Assembly: GCA_903897475.1 (NCBI GenBank)
Contig: CAIUBS010000031.1
Location: 1-37,778 of the forward strand
DNA from: an uncultured Actinomycetes bacterium
GTDB taxonomy: Bacteria > Actinomycetota > Actinomycetes > Nanopelagicales > Nanopelagicaceae
Length of the DNA: 37,778 nucleotides
Direction of reading: 5' to 3'
This document shows, piece by piece, positions 23,813-31,659 of this stretch. Position 1 is the stretch's first letter; the number at the start of each line of letters is the position of its first letter. A model generated the notes under the pieces. That model saw nothing but the letters and a program-made list of their open reading frames with translations, was not told the DNA's origin and searched no databases. A program made the translations under genes and the position numbers.

Positions 23813-24664
23813 ATGAGTAACTCTTTCGCCTATCCACCTCCAAATGACGGAAAGCCTTTTCGTCTAAGCATGGGTTTACGCGAGCTTGATATTAGTAACT
23901 GGATTGAGGGCGGTACAGATTTAAGTATTCAATTGCAAGAACGAAACCAAATACTTGCTGAAAATCGTAATCAAGTATTTCAAACTCGATCAGAGCATGA
24001 AGCTGCAGCAAATCATTTTGCGCAACAAATTGCCGAAAATCTCAAGAAATACCACCCTGAATATGAAGTTATGGGATCAAAGATCAAACATATTCCAACT
24101 AAAATCGAGGTTGATTTACTTAACGATCATCCATTTGTGCAACTTGCCAAGGTAATTGCAGAAGATCTTTGTCTTTTAAATTCAGATAATGGGCAATGGC
24201 GCCTAGTTTCAGCTGTGGTTATTTTTCCATCAAGGTGGAATCTGTTAGAAAAAATTGGCAAAAGTATTGATGATATTCATATCCCAGTTCCAGGTTATGA
24301 CCAAGCATTAAAGCCTTATATGAGTGAAACCTTTAACAAGGTAAAAGTAGGCAGACCTGTTTGGCGCAAGAACTGGTCACTTCATGAAACCTCACTTCTG
24401 CACGAGCCTTTTTATGTTGAAAATATCGCTCGTGTTGAAGATTATTGGTGGCGCACTGAGCGTCAAACTTTAACTGCATCTAGCGATAAGAAGTACCTTC
24501 TTTTCACAATCAGAAACAGAAGTGAGCCTCTAGGCTGGATCAAATCTGATCTGGAATCTGCCAAGCAATTTGCCCAAACTTTAGCCTCATTGAGTCCAGA
24601 GATGCTTAAGTACAAGCACTTAGTTGAAAAGCGAGAGGAGCTAATTAACTTCCTAAATAATTAG
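23813..24664 (+). CDS. DUF3445 protein (heme-dependent oxidative N-demethylase alpha-like)
   Basis: A 283-residue protein matching the DUF3445 family. Visible motifs are FRLSMGLRELDISNWIE at the N-terminus, RLVSAVVIFPSRWNLLEKIG (residues ~123-142), DDIHIPVPGYD, RPVWRKNWSLHE, WWRTERQTL and LLFTIRNRSEPLG. One characterised family member is the heme-binding catalytic subunit of an oxidative N-demethylase, which usually works with dimethylamine or related genes. None of those partners is next to this gene, so the substrate is open. The ATG comes 10 nt after tRNA-Val and lacks a clear Shine-Dalgarno; readthrough from the tRNA transcript is possible. Confidence 0.85.
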   Translation: MSNSFAYPPPNDGKPFRLSMGLRELDISNWIEGGTDLSIQLQERNQILAENRNQVFQTRSEHEAAANHFAQQIAENLKKYHPEYEVMGSKIKHIPTKIEVDLLNDHPFVQLAKVIAEDLCLLNSDNGQWRLVSAVVIFPSRWNLLEKIGKSIDDIHIPVPGYDQALKPYMSETFNKVKVGRPVWRKNWSLHETSLLHEPFYVENIARVEDYWWRTERQTLTASSDKKYLLFTIRNRSEPLGWIKSDLESAKQFAQTLASLSPEMLKYKHLVEKREELINFLNN

Positions 24665-24702
24665 ATTCTTGCGGGGTGTAATAGGGATTTAATCTTTGGA
24701 GT

Positions 24703-24708
24703 TAGAAT
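24703..24708 (+). promoter_or_regulatory. Putative leaderless -10 element of the nitroreductase gene
   Basis: TAGAAT, then TAAAGT (6 nt), then ATG 24715. A GGAG further upstream is 13 nt from the ATG, too far to act as a ribosome site. Confidence 0.5.
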
Positions 24709-24714
24709 TAAAGT

Positions 24715-25464
24715 ATGAGTACAAATCGACCCGATCCTGAATGGATATCGGAATTTTTAGCCTCCAGAAGAAGTACAAGAGATTTTCTTTCAACTCCAGT
24801 ACCTGATGAGATTTTAGATCAAATTCTCACCGATTCACTTACCGCACCTAGTTGGTCAAATACCCGACCATTTAAGGTTGCAATTGCAACTGGTGAGGTA
24901 AGAGATCGAATTAGTGGTGAATTTTTGTCTAGATGGCATGTGTTGTCCCGAATTATGCGCAAAGGAGTCAGAAATAAGTTGCGTTTAATCTACTCAAGAT
25001 ATGGCCTACCAACTAGCAATAGATCAATTGTTAAACCATATGTAGCAGAGCTTCGGCCTAGAGCCCAACGGGTAGGTAAAGAGTTATATGAGTTATTTGG
25101 TGTAAAACGTGGTGATAGAACTGCCCGAGATGCACAGTGGGGTAAGAATTATTCATTCTTTGGCGCACCTGTTGAATTGTTTATTTATATTCACAAAAGT
25201 TTGCATATCTATGCCGCATCTGATGCTGGTTTAATGATGCAAAACTTAATGTTATCTGCCCATGCACATGGATTGGGCACCTGTGCTCAAGGGGCAGTAA
25301 ATATTTGGGATGATGTAATTCGTAAAGAGTTTGATATTTCCAAGGATTACCGGCTGCTGTGTGGTTTAGCAATTGGTTACCCCAGTGACGCTCCAGTTAA
25401 CTCTTTTCAGGCAAACCGAATTGATGTAAGTGAAATGGTAGTTAAACCAAAGAAATCTAAATAG
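24715..25464 (+). CDS. Nitroreductase family oxidoreductase
   Basis: FMN-dependent NAD(P)H oxidoreductase of 249 residues. The N-terminal SRRSTRDFLSTPVPDEIL and APSWSNTRPFKVAIA carry the FMN phosphate-binding Arg/Ser pattern of the family. The C-terminal LHIYAASDAGLMMQNLMLSA and GLGTCAQGA form the second FMN-contact region. A basic insertion (residues ~75-140, including IMRKGVRNKLRLIYSRYG) is longer than in small NfsB-type enzymes. The physiological substrate cannot be told from sequence. The next gene starts immediately after its stop codon, so the two form one unit. Confidence 0.88.
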   Translation: MSTNRPDPEWISEFLASRRSTRDFLSTPVPDEILDQILTDSLTAPSWSNTRPFKVAIATGEVRDRISGEFLSRWHVLSRIMRKGVRNKLRLIYSRYGLPTSNRSIVKPYVAELRPRAQRVGKELYELFGVKRGDRTARDAQWGKNYSFFGAPVELFIYIHKSLHIYAASDAGLMMQNLMLSAHAHGLGTCAQGAVNIWDDVIRKEFDISKDYRLLCGLAIGYPSDAPVNSFQANRIDVSEMVVKPKKSK

Positions 25465-26019
25465 ATGCCTATAAAGGATCCTGCACGCAAATCTTATTTT
25501 CCTGCTATCGAAAAAAGGTATGGAAAACCAATGAAGCATTGGTTTGCGATAATGGAAAAAATAGAGGGTCAGAAATACCCTGAACAAATTGCCTACCTTC
25601 GTGGTAAGTATAAGTTCTCCCAGGTTCATGCCAATGCCCTGGTTATGTACTCACGCGGGTCAAAATCTGCCCATAAATTTAACTCAATTTCTGATTACTA
25701 CAAAAGTATTAATACTGTGCAGTCAAAAACCATCAAATCAATCTTTAAGATAATTTTGGAGAAGTATCCAGCCCTAGATTTAGTAATTGCGTGGAATCAC
25801 CCAATGCTTAAACTTAATGATCAATACATTTTCGGAATATCAACGGCTAGAAATCACATCCTTATCGCACCCTTTAATTCGACTGTCTTTAAAGAGTTTG
25901 CGCCTTTTTTCGAGGAGTTTAAGGTAAATAAGAAGACAATCGGTTTACCAAATGATTGGAAGGTAGATAAGAAACTTTTACTGAGATTAATTGCAACTGC
26001 AATTAAGTACTCTAAATAG
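25465..26019 (+). CDS. DUF4287 + DUF1801 (YdhG-like) domain protein
   Basis: A 184-residue protein in two parts. Residues 1-65 (PARKSYFPAIEKRYGKPMKHW, then the block ending VHANALVMYSRG) resemble DUF4287. Residues 75-184 (DYYKSINTVQSKTIKSIFK, LDLVIAWNHPMLKLNDQYI, GLPNDWKVDKKLLLRLIATA) resemble the DUF1801/YdhG fold of small cytosolic proteins. No function is established. It begins directly at the base after the nitroreductase stop codon and ends 1 nt from the convergent ZIP transporter stop. Confidence 0.78.
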   Translation: MPIKDPARKSYFPAIEKRYGKPMKHWFAIMEKIEGQKYPEQIAYLRGKYKFSQVHANALVMYSRGSKSAHKFNSISDYYKSINTVQSKTIKSIFKIILEKYPALDLVIAWNHPMLKLNDQYIFGISTARNHILIAPFNSTVFKEFAPFFEEFKVNKKTIGLPNDWKVDKKLLLRLIATAIKYSK

Positions 26020-26033
26020 ATCAGCTATTTTTT
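26014..26033. terminator. Candidate bidirectional terminator at a convergent gene end
   Basis: AAATAG and CTATTT form a 6-bp stem around the loop ATCAG, followed by further T residues. It spans the two converging stop codons. The stem is AT-rich and weak, so this is only a candidate. Confidence 0.4.
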
Positions 26034-26725
26034 AATCCTTTACCATTTCTAGCATCCTTCAGGGAGTGCACTCCGTGAGGGATAAGTTCAGCTGCTGCAA
26101 CTGTAAGCATAATTCCAGCAACCACAGTCAATAACTTAGCCACAAAAACTTCAGATAGCGATGAGCTTTCATATAGAACTACGCATGCCCCTAATATCTC
26201 AGAGATTGTGGCTGCTGCTACCAAAAAAAATACTTTGCGAGCTGACATTCCTGCTGCAAGTGCGGTGACAGCAATTGCTAATCCTTCAGGAATGTTATGA
26301 AGTGAAATGGCAAGTGCAGAGATTAGACCGGACTGAAAGTCTACGATCGTAGTTGAGATTGCAACTGAACCTTCTGGAAAATTGTGCAAGGTAAGTGCTG
26401 CTGCAACTAAAATTGCAGACTTCTCTAACTTGCTGCCAGAGCTTTCAAGTTTGCCTGCTGCGAATCGAAGAATTAAAACTACCGCTATGCCAATTGTTAG
26501 CCACAAAACAATAGAACCAATATTTAAACCAGCTTTATCAGCAGTCGGTATTAACTCAAATATACTGACCAAGATCATTGCTGATGCTGCAAATAGCAGA
26601 GCAATAGCAACTAGATAATCTGAAAGCACTCTTTTGATCGCAACAATCAACCAACCAATCATGGTGGCCAAGGCAGCAACAATTGAGAGCAAAAAACCTA
26701 CCTGATTATTATCTAAATTAATCAC
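26021..26725 (-). CDS. ZIP family divalent metal transporter
   Basis: A 234-residue membrane protein with about eight hydrophobic segments. The two metal-binding ZIP helices are clear: LTLHNFPEGSVAIS (HNxPEG) and ISLHNIPEGLAIAV. A histidine in the last helix pair (ELIPHGVHSL) is also present. It probably imports zinc or another divalent cation, as ZupT-type proteins do; direction and metal are inferred from the family. The start codon is GTG 26725 with no convincing ribosome site or -10 at the usual distance. No Zur-like operator was recognised. Confidence 0.9.
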   Translation of the reverse strand: MINLDNNQVGFLLSIVAALATMIGWLIVAIKRVLSDYLVAIALLFAASAMILVSIFELIPTADKAGLNIGSIVLWLTIGIAVVLILRFAAGKLESSGSKLEKSAILVAAALTLHNFPEGSVAISTTIVDFQSGLISALAISLHNIPEGLAIAVTALAAGMSARKVFFLVAAATISEILGACVVLYESSSLSEVFVAKLLTVVAGIMLTVAAAELIPHGVHSLKDARNGKGLKNS

Positions 26726-26790
26726 AGCAGATAGCCATTTGAACTTTACTCACCATAGTTGGTGAATAAACTCCGATCAAAACTGAGAGG

Positions 26791-27798
26791 TTAAAACTCC
26801 CAGTCTTCATCTTTTGTTGCCTCATGCTTTCCAATTACATATGAGGAACCAGAGCCAGAGAAGAAGTCATGGTTTTCATCAGCATTTGGTGACAAGGCGG
26901 ACATAATCGCAGGATTTACCTGTGTTGTCTCATGTGGGAAGAGTGCTTCAAAACCTAGATTCATTAGCGCTTTGTTAGCGTTGTAATGAAGGAAGTGCTT
27001 TACATCCTCAGTTAAACCATGTGGATCATAAAGATCTGCGGTGTACTTAATCTCATTCTCATACAACTCAAGAAGTAGATCATAAGCATAAGCCTTAATT
27101 TCAGCTCGGTATGCTGGGGATTCGCGCTCCATTCCCTTTTGGAATTTATAGCCAACGTAATATCCATGTACTGCTTCATCGCGAATAATTAAGCGAATTA
27201 GATCTGCAGTATTAGTTAACTTAGCTCTAGATGACCAATACATTGGTAGATAGAATCCAGAGTAGAACAAGAAAGATTCTAGAAGTGTGGATGCCACCTT
27301 ACGCTTTAGTGGATTGTCACCATGATAATAATTAAGAACGATCTCAGCTTTGCGCTGCAGATTTACATTCTCCTCTGACCATCTAAATGCATCATCAATA
27401 TCAGTTGTGGCGCACAATGTCGAGAAGATAGATGAGTAACTCTTTGCATGCACAGATTCCATAAATGAAATGTTGGTATAAACCGCCTCTTCATGCATGG
27501 TTAGTGCATCTGGAATCAAGGTAATTGCTCCAACAGTTCCTTGAATTGTGTCTAACAAAGTTAAGCCAGTAAATACTCGCATTGTTAATACTTGCTCATC
27601 TGGGCGAAGTGTTGCCCAGGAAGGGATGTCATTAGCTAATGGCACCTTCTCTGGTAACCAAAAGTTTGAAGTTAGACGATTCCACACCTCAAGATCAATT
27701 GGATCTTCGATCTTATTCCAATTAACTGGTCGGGTAATCTTGCTAGCTAACTTCATTTTGTTTTCTTTCTCGTTTGAACTAATTAACATATCACTCAT
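26791..27798 (-). CDS. nrdF: Class Ib ribonucleotide reductase beta subunit NrdF
   Basis: Dimetal radical-generating subunit of the aerobic class Ib ribonucleotide reductase. It has NWNKIEDPIDLEVWNRLTSN followed by FWLPEKVPLANDIPSW, metal ligands in TLLDTIQG and FMESVHAKSYSSIF (which also carries the radical tyrosine), and LIIRDEAVHGYYVG with the second ligand set. The C-terminus ends KDEDWEF, the typical NrdE-binding tail. I start at ATG 27798, which overlaps the nrdE stop as ATGA. However, homologs usually begin at the equivalent of ATG 27756 (MKLASKITRPVNW), so the 14-residue extension is uncertain. It is last in nrdH-I-E-F. Confidence 0.96.
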   Translation of the reverse strand: MSDMLISSNEKENKMKLASKITRPVNWNKIEDPIDLEVWNRLTSNFWLPEKVPLANDIPSWATLRPDEQVLTMRVFTGLTLLDTIQGTVGAITLIPDALTMHEEAVYTNISFMESVHAKSYSSIFSTLCATTDIDDAFRWSEENVNLQRKAEIVLNYYHGDNPLKRKVASTLLESFLFYSGFYLPMYWSSRAKLTNTADLIRLIIRDEAVHGYYVGYKFQKGMERESPAYRAEIKAYAYDLLLELYENEIKYTADLYDPHGLTEDVKHFLHYNANKALMNLGFEALFPHETTQVNPAIMSALSPNADENHDFFSGSGSSYVIGKHEATKDEDWEF

Positions 27799-29924
27799 AG
27801 CATGCAACTTACACAGTCGGAAACTTCAGTACCTTCTAGCGCCATCTGCCTAATTCTAATGTAGTAGATGGTCTTGATCCCAGCTTTCCAAGCTGTGATC
27901 TGTGCCTTATTGATATCTCTTGTGGTAGCAGTATCTTTAAAGAACAAGGTTAGAGATAAACCTTGATCAACATGCTGAGTAGCAGCTGCGTAGGTGGCAA
28001 TAATTTTTTCTGGCCCTACCTCATATGCATCCGCGTAGTACTCCAAGTTGTCATTTGTTAGATAAGGAGCTGGATAGTAAACCCGACCCAACTTACCCTC
28101 TTTTCTAATCTCGATCTTTGATGCAACTGGGTGAATTGAGCTAGTTGAGTTATTGATATATGAAATTGAACCAGTTGGTGGAACTGCTTGCAGATTCTGA
28201 TTATAAATTCCATGCTTTTTAATATCATCTCTTAATTGTTCCCAATCCTTTTGAGTTGGGATTGCAATATTAGAGTCCTTGAACAAACCTGTAACCTTGG
28301 CTGTCTTTGGCTTCCATTCATTTTGAATGTACTTGTTGAAGAACTCACCTGAGGCGTACTTTGATTTTTCAAAACCATCAAAAGTCTTACCGCGCTCTTT
28401 AGCTATTAAGTTTGAAGCCCGTAGTGCATGGAACAAAATGGTGTAGAAGTAGATGTTTGTAAAATCAACACCTTCCTCTGATCCATAATGTATGCGCTCT
28501 CTAGCTAGGTAGCCATGCAAATTCATTTGGCCCAAACCAATTGCGTGGGATTGATCATTACCCTGCTTAATTGAGGTAACTGATCCAATATTGCTTAGAT
28601 CAGATACAGCTGTTAAAGCCCGGATTGCAGTTTCAACTGTTAATGGGAAGTTTGGTGAGTCCATAGTCTTTGCAATATTTAGTGAACCTAGGTTGCAAGA
28701 GATATCTTTTCCAACCTTGTTATAACTTAGATCCTCGTTATAGGTAGTTGGGGTGTTAACCTGCAGAATTTCAGAGCATAGGTTAGACATATTGATACGA
28801 CCGGCGATTGGATTCTCGCGATTAACCGTATCCTCGTAAACGATGTATGGATAACCTGATTCAAATTGCAGCTCGGCAATAGTTTCAAATAATTTTCTAG
28901 CACTGATCTTAGCTTTACGAATTCTGGCATCATCGACCATCTCTTGGTATTTCTCGGTGATGCAGATATCACTCATCGCTACACCATAAACTTTTTCAAC
29001 ATCATATGGTGAGAACAAATACATGTCCTCATTCTTTCTAGCTAGATCTAATGTGATATCTGGAATCACTACACCTAAGCTAAGGCTTTTAATACGAACC
29101 TTCTCATCGGCATTTTCACGTTTTGTGTCTAGGAATTTCAAAATATCTGGGTGATGGGCATTTAAATAAACTGCGCCAGCTCCCTGACGTGCTCCTAATT
29201 GATTTGCATAGCTAAAGGCATCTTCTAGCATCTTCATAACTGGAATTACACCTGAGGATTGGCCTTCAATCTTTTTAATTGGCGCGCCACTTTCACGAAT
29301 ATTTGTAAGTAGTAGTGCAACACCACCACCTCGCTTTGATAATTGCAAAGATGAGTTAATGGAACGGGCAATTGATTCCATGTTATCTTCTGTTCTAAGC
29401 AAGAAACAGGAAACAAGTTCACCGCGTTGAGCTTTTCCGCTATTTAAAAATGTTGGCGTTGCTGGTTGGAAACGGCCAGAGATAATTTCAGCAACTAGCG
29501 TCATTGCTCGTTGCTCATCCCCCTCTGCTAATAACAAAGCGGTCATAACAATTCGATCTTCAAATCGCTCTAGGTAGCGATTACCATCAAAGGTTTTAAG
29601 TGCGTAGCTGGTATAAAACTTAAAGGCACCTAAAAAAGTATCAAATCTAAACTTGAATGAGTATGCGTAATCATGAATTTTGGTAATGAACTCAAATGAG
29701 TACTTATCTAGTAGTTCCTTTTCGTAATACTCACCCTCAACTAGATAATCCAAGCGCTCCTTTAGATTATGAAAAAAGACAGTGTTTTTATTGACATGCT
29801 CCAGGAAGTATTGACGAGCGGCCTGGCGATCTTTATCAAACTGTATTTTGCCATCTGGCCCATACAGATTGAGCATGGCATTTAGCTCGTGATAGCTATA
29901 TGTCGAGTCTTTCGGCTTCTCCAT
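27795..29924 (-). CDS. nrdE: Class Ib ribonucleotide reductase alpha subunit NrdE
   Basis: Catalytic subunit (about 709 residues) reducing ribonucleoside diphosphates. The active-site cysteines are seen in GELVSCFLLRTEDNMESIAR and NLCSEILQVNTPTTY, and the C-terminal shuttle pair in SDCVSCML. AVPPTGSISYINNSTSSI is the conserved phosphate-binding and glycyl region. The N-terminus lacks an ATP cone, as expected for class Ib. I chose ATG 29924, which shares one base with the nrdI stop (TAATG); the alternative GTG 29939 would lie inside nrdI. It is co-translated with nrdI and nrdF. Confidence 0.97.
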   Translation of the reverse strand: MEKPKDSTYSYHELNAMLNLYGPDGKIQFDKDRQAARQYFLEHVNKNTVFFHNLKERLDYLVEGEYYEKELLDKYSFEFITKIHDYAYSFKFRFDTFLGAFKFYTSYALKTFDGNRYLERFEDRIVMTALLLAEGDEQRAMTLVAEIISGRFQPATPTFLNSGKAQRGELVSCFLLRTEDNMESIARSINSSLQLSKRGGGVALLLTNIRESGAPIKKIEGQSSGVIPVMKMLEDAFSYANQLGARQGAGAVYLNAHHPDILKFLDTKRENADEKVRIKSLSLGVVIPDITLDLARKNEDMYLFSPYDVEKVYGVAMSDICITEKYQEMVDDARIRKAKISARKLFETIAELQFESGYPYIVYEDTVNRENPIAGRINMSNLCSEILQVNTPTTYNEDLSYNKVGKDISCNLGSLNIAKTMDSPNFPLTVETAIRALTAVSDLSNIGSVTSIKQGNDQSHAIGLGQMNLHGYLARERIHYGSEEGVDFTNIYFYTILFHALRASNLIAKERGKTFDGFEKSKYASGEFFNKYIQNEWKPKTAKVTGLFKDSNIAIPTQKDWEQLRDDIKKHGIYNQNLQAVPPTGSISYINNSTSSIHPVASKIEIRKEGKLGRVYYPAPYLTNDNLEYYADAYEVGPEKIIATYAAATQHVDQGLSLTLFFKDTATTRDINKAQITAWKAGIKTIYYIRIRQMALEGTEVSDCVSCML

Positions 29925-30322
29925 TAAAATTGTTTCCACATTAGATCCATTCTCTCTTTGACCGCACTAACATCATGTGGGGTACCGATTAACTCGAACT
30001 GGTAAAGCAGGGGAACATTACACTTCTTAGCTATTAACTCACCGGCGTAGCAGTACTTGTCGCCAAAATTTGTATTTCCAGCGGCAATTACACCTTTGAT
30101 TAAATCTCTATTCTTCTTTACATTTAAAAACTTAATTACTTGCTTTGGAACTCCTGATTCATCCTTGCCATTGCCATAGGTGGGGGTCACCAACACATAA
30201 GGCTCGGCCACCTCGATCTGATCACTTGCTTGTAGCGGAATTCGCACCGCCGGCAGATCTAACTTCTCAACAAACCTCTTGGTGTTTTCAGAGACGTTGG
30301 AAAAGTAGACGATGTTAGGCAT
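29924..30322 (-). CDS. nrdI: Flavodoxin-like NrdI
   Basis: Small flavodoxin (132 residues) that supplies the oxidant for assembling the manganese-tyrosyl radical cofactor of NrdF. MPNIVYFSNVSENTKRFVEK is the N-terminal FMN phosphate loop, VLVTPTYGNG follows, and GVIAAGNTNFGDKYCYAGE is the conserved FMN-binding block. It lies between nrdH and nrdE in the classic class Ib order, 18 nt after nrdH. The presence of NrdI suggests NrdF can use manganese. Confidence 0.96.
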   Translation of the reverse strand: MPNIVYFSNVSENTKRFVEKLDLPAVRIPLQASDQIEVAEPYVLVTPTYGNGKDESGVPKQVIKFLNVKKNRDLIKGVIAAGNTNFGDKYCYAGELIAKKCNVPLLYQFELIGTPHDVSAVKERMDLMWKQF

Positions 30323-30340
30323 GGTGACAAAAAGATTACT

Positions 30341-30568
30341 TTACGCAACCGACAGCTTGGAGATCATATCTGGCCTAAAACCTGACCAGTGAGCATCCCC
30401 TGCAATTACCACCGGGGCTTGTTGGTAACCTAAAGATTTGATCAGCTCATAAGCATCCTCATCAGTACTCAGATCCACAATCGAGTAATCGATCTTGCTC
30501 TGATCTAGATACTTCTTCGTCGTATCGCACTGGATACAAGAAGGTAACGTGTAGACAGTTACTTGCAT
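30341..30568 (-). CDS. nrdH: Glutaredoxin-like NrdH
   Basis: 75-residue redoxin that reduces NrdE, drawing electrons from thioredoxin reductase. The redox motif is PSCIQCDTTK (CIQC; CVQC or CMQC is more usual), and QQAPVVIAGDAHWSGFRPDM is the typical C-terminal signature (WSGFRPD). The start is supported by a strong Shine-Dalgarno (AAGGAG, 5 nt spacing). First gene of nrdHIEF, it follows a long gene-free upstream region that is probably where the operon is controlled. Confidence 0.97.
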   Translation of the reverse strand: MQVTVYTLPSCIQCDTTKKYLDQSKIDYSIVDLSTDEDAYELIKSLGYQQAPVVIAGDAHWSGFRPDMISKLSVA

Positions 30569-30573
30569 GAGCT

Positions 30574-30579
30574 CTCCTT
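30574..30579 (-). promoter_or_regulatory. Strong Shine-Dalgarno of nrdH
   Basis: AAGGAG, 5 nt before the ATG. One of the best ribosome sites in the window, implying a transcript with a real leader, in contrast to the leaderless genes. Confidence 0.65.
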
Positions 30580-30663
30580 AAAATTAGGGTCGCAAAATGA
30601 GCAACAAACATTGAAAGGTTAGGAATTGCCTTTGCAGTATTTACTCGTCTTGCAGACTTTCAC

Positions 30664-30686
30664 TTCTTAATATTCCAAATTAAGAA
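30664..30686. promoter_or_regulatory. Perfect inverted repeat upstream of nrdH (candidate operator)
   Basis: TTCTTAAT, spacer ATTCCAA, ATTAAGAA: a perfect 8-bp inverted repeat with 7-bp spacing, 96-118 bp upstream of nrdH. There is no T-run after it, so it is not a terminator. It does not match the NrdR box I know. A dimeric regulator site or a weak leader hairpin is possible. Confidence 0.4.
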
Positions 30687-30970
30687 CTCCGGTTTACTCG
30701 CGGGAAGATGCGGTAGTGGGATAACGCCGGAAGAATCTGGATTTTGTCCTATTAAGTTGTGAAAGACAACTATAAACCCGCACTATAGGTTTGTGTGGGA
30801 GCGACACGAACTCTATCCACACACCGGGGTGATTTTCTGAGCGCAAAAAGCAGCGGTTTTAAATACTTTTCCCCACCCCAGCCATCTGCTCTTGTCCAGC
30901 TCTTAGCAGACACCCCCTCTAGCCAGCCCAATGCCCACCGGTAGATAAAAGCAAACAACGCAAGATCCAA

Positions 30971-31552
30971 CTAGCCAATATCTTTTAATAAATTATTCAT
31001 AAGCTCAATCTCTTTGTTCTGCGAAGATTTAATCTTGGCACCAAACTCTTTTATCTTGGCATCCCTTGAGCCTTCTATCATCGCCACCATATCAACTGCA
31101 CCTTGGTGATGAGCAATCATTCCCTTTAAAAACAACATATCGAATTGATTACCACGGGCGGCTTTAAGTTGTTCAATTTCACTATCAGAGAGCATTCCAG
31201 CCATTGAGTGCATTGAGTGACCTGGATCCTCACCCTGTCCTGCTGCTTTTAGCCAAATCTTCATCTGTTCAATCTCTGGCGCCTGTGCGTCTTTAATTTG
31301 TTTGGCTAAATCCAAAACTTGCTGATTTTTTGAGTTTGCATTTGCCAGATCTGATAACAAAATTGCTTGTTGGTGGTGAGGAATCATCATTTGTAAAAAC
31401 ATTGCATCATCACCATTCATATTAGATGAGAGCGAGCTGTGATCCATACCCATTCTAGAATCATTACCTGCATTATTTTCCACTAGGGCGTTTATGCCCA
31501 AACTTGCACCAACAAAGGCTAATATCGAAAGCAATAAAAATTTACGATTCAT
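30971..31552 (-). CDS. Exported DUF305 protein
   Basis: A 193-residue protein with an N-terminal signal or anchor (KFLLLSILAFVGASLGINAL, residues 4-23). The rest is a Met/His-rich four-helix-type domain with the duplicated DUF305 pattern: MFLQMMIPHHQQAILLSDLA and MLFLKGMIAHHQGAVDMVAM. Such proteins are ferritin-like and are often found near copper-handling genes; metal binding is likely but no function is proven. AGGGAG lies 6 nt before the ATG. The upstream 107 bp contains the near-palindrome TGCAAATATATGCA (31577-31590), which could be a regulator site. Confidence 0.88.
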   Translation of the reverse strand: MNRKFLLLSILAFVGASLGINALVENNAGNDSRMGMDHSSLSSNMNGDDAMFLQMMIPHHQQAILLSDLANANSKNQQVLDLAKQIKDAQAPEIEQMKIWLKAAGQGEDPGHSMHSMAGMLSDSEIEQLKAARGNQFDMLFLKGMIAHHQGAVDMVAMIEGSRDAKIKEFGAKIKSSQNKEIELMNNLLKDIG

Positions 31553-31659
31553 GGCTTACTCCCTTTAAAACTATGATGCAAATATATGCAATTTACCTGA
31601 GAATTAATATAGAATGATCTTGAAACAATTGTGATTTTAAATTCATCAAGTAGGCAATC

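Larger units (their letters stand above)
30569..30970 (-). other. 402-bp gene-free region with stacked hairpins (candidate structured leader or ncRNA)
   Basis: No credible gene lies between nrdH and the DUF305 stop; a 66-codon frame at 30770-30970 is Trp/Arg-rich and looks spurious. The right half (about 30690-30930) is visibly more GC-rich than its surroundings. Possible stems are AGTTGT/ACAACT (30755-30771), enclosed by CCTAT/ATAGG (30748-30789); TGTGTGG/CCACACA (30792-30823); TCTGCT/AGCAGA (30885-30910); and CACCCC/GGGGTG-type pairing between about 30824 and 30880. I compared it by eye with RNase P RNA, tmRNA, SRP RNA and the cobalamin and c-di-AMP riboswitches and saw no match. It could be the 5' leader of nrdHIEF or a separate small RNA. 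Confidence 0.5.

Noticed and set aside
23640..23843. 67-codon minus-strand frame across tRNA-Val
   Set aside because: Antisense of tRNA-Val and the cupin end; GGRYWDRTSDP is a typical tRNA-derived false peptide.
30782..30798. NrdR-box-like sequence CACTATAGGTTTGTGT upstream of nrdH
   Set aside because: Both half-sites resemble the NrdR box, but the centre has one extra base and no second box lies at the usual distance. It also sits over 210 bp from nrdH and inside a hairpin-rich segment.
30770..30970. 66-codon minus-strand frame in the nrdH upstream region
   Set aside because: TTG start, Trp/Arg/Gly-rich composition unlike neighbouring proteins, no family resemblance, no ribosome site; better explained by local GC richness.
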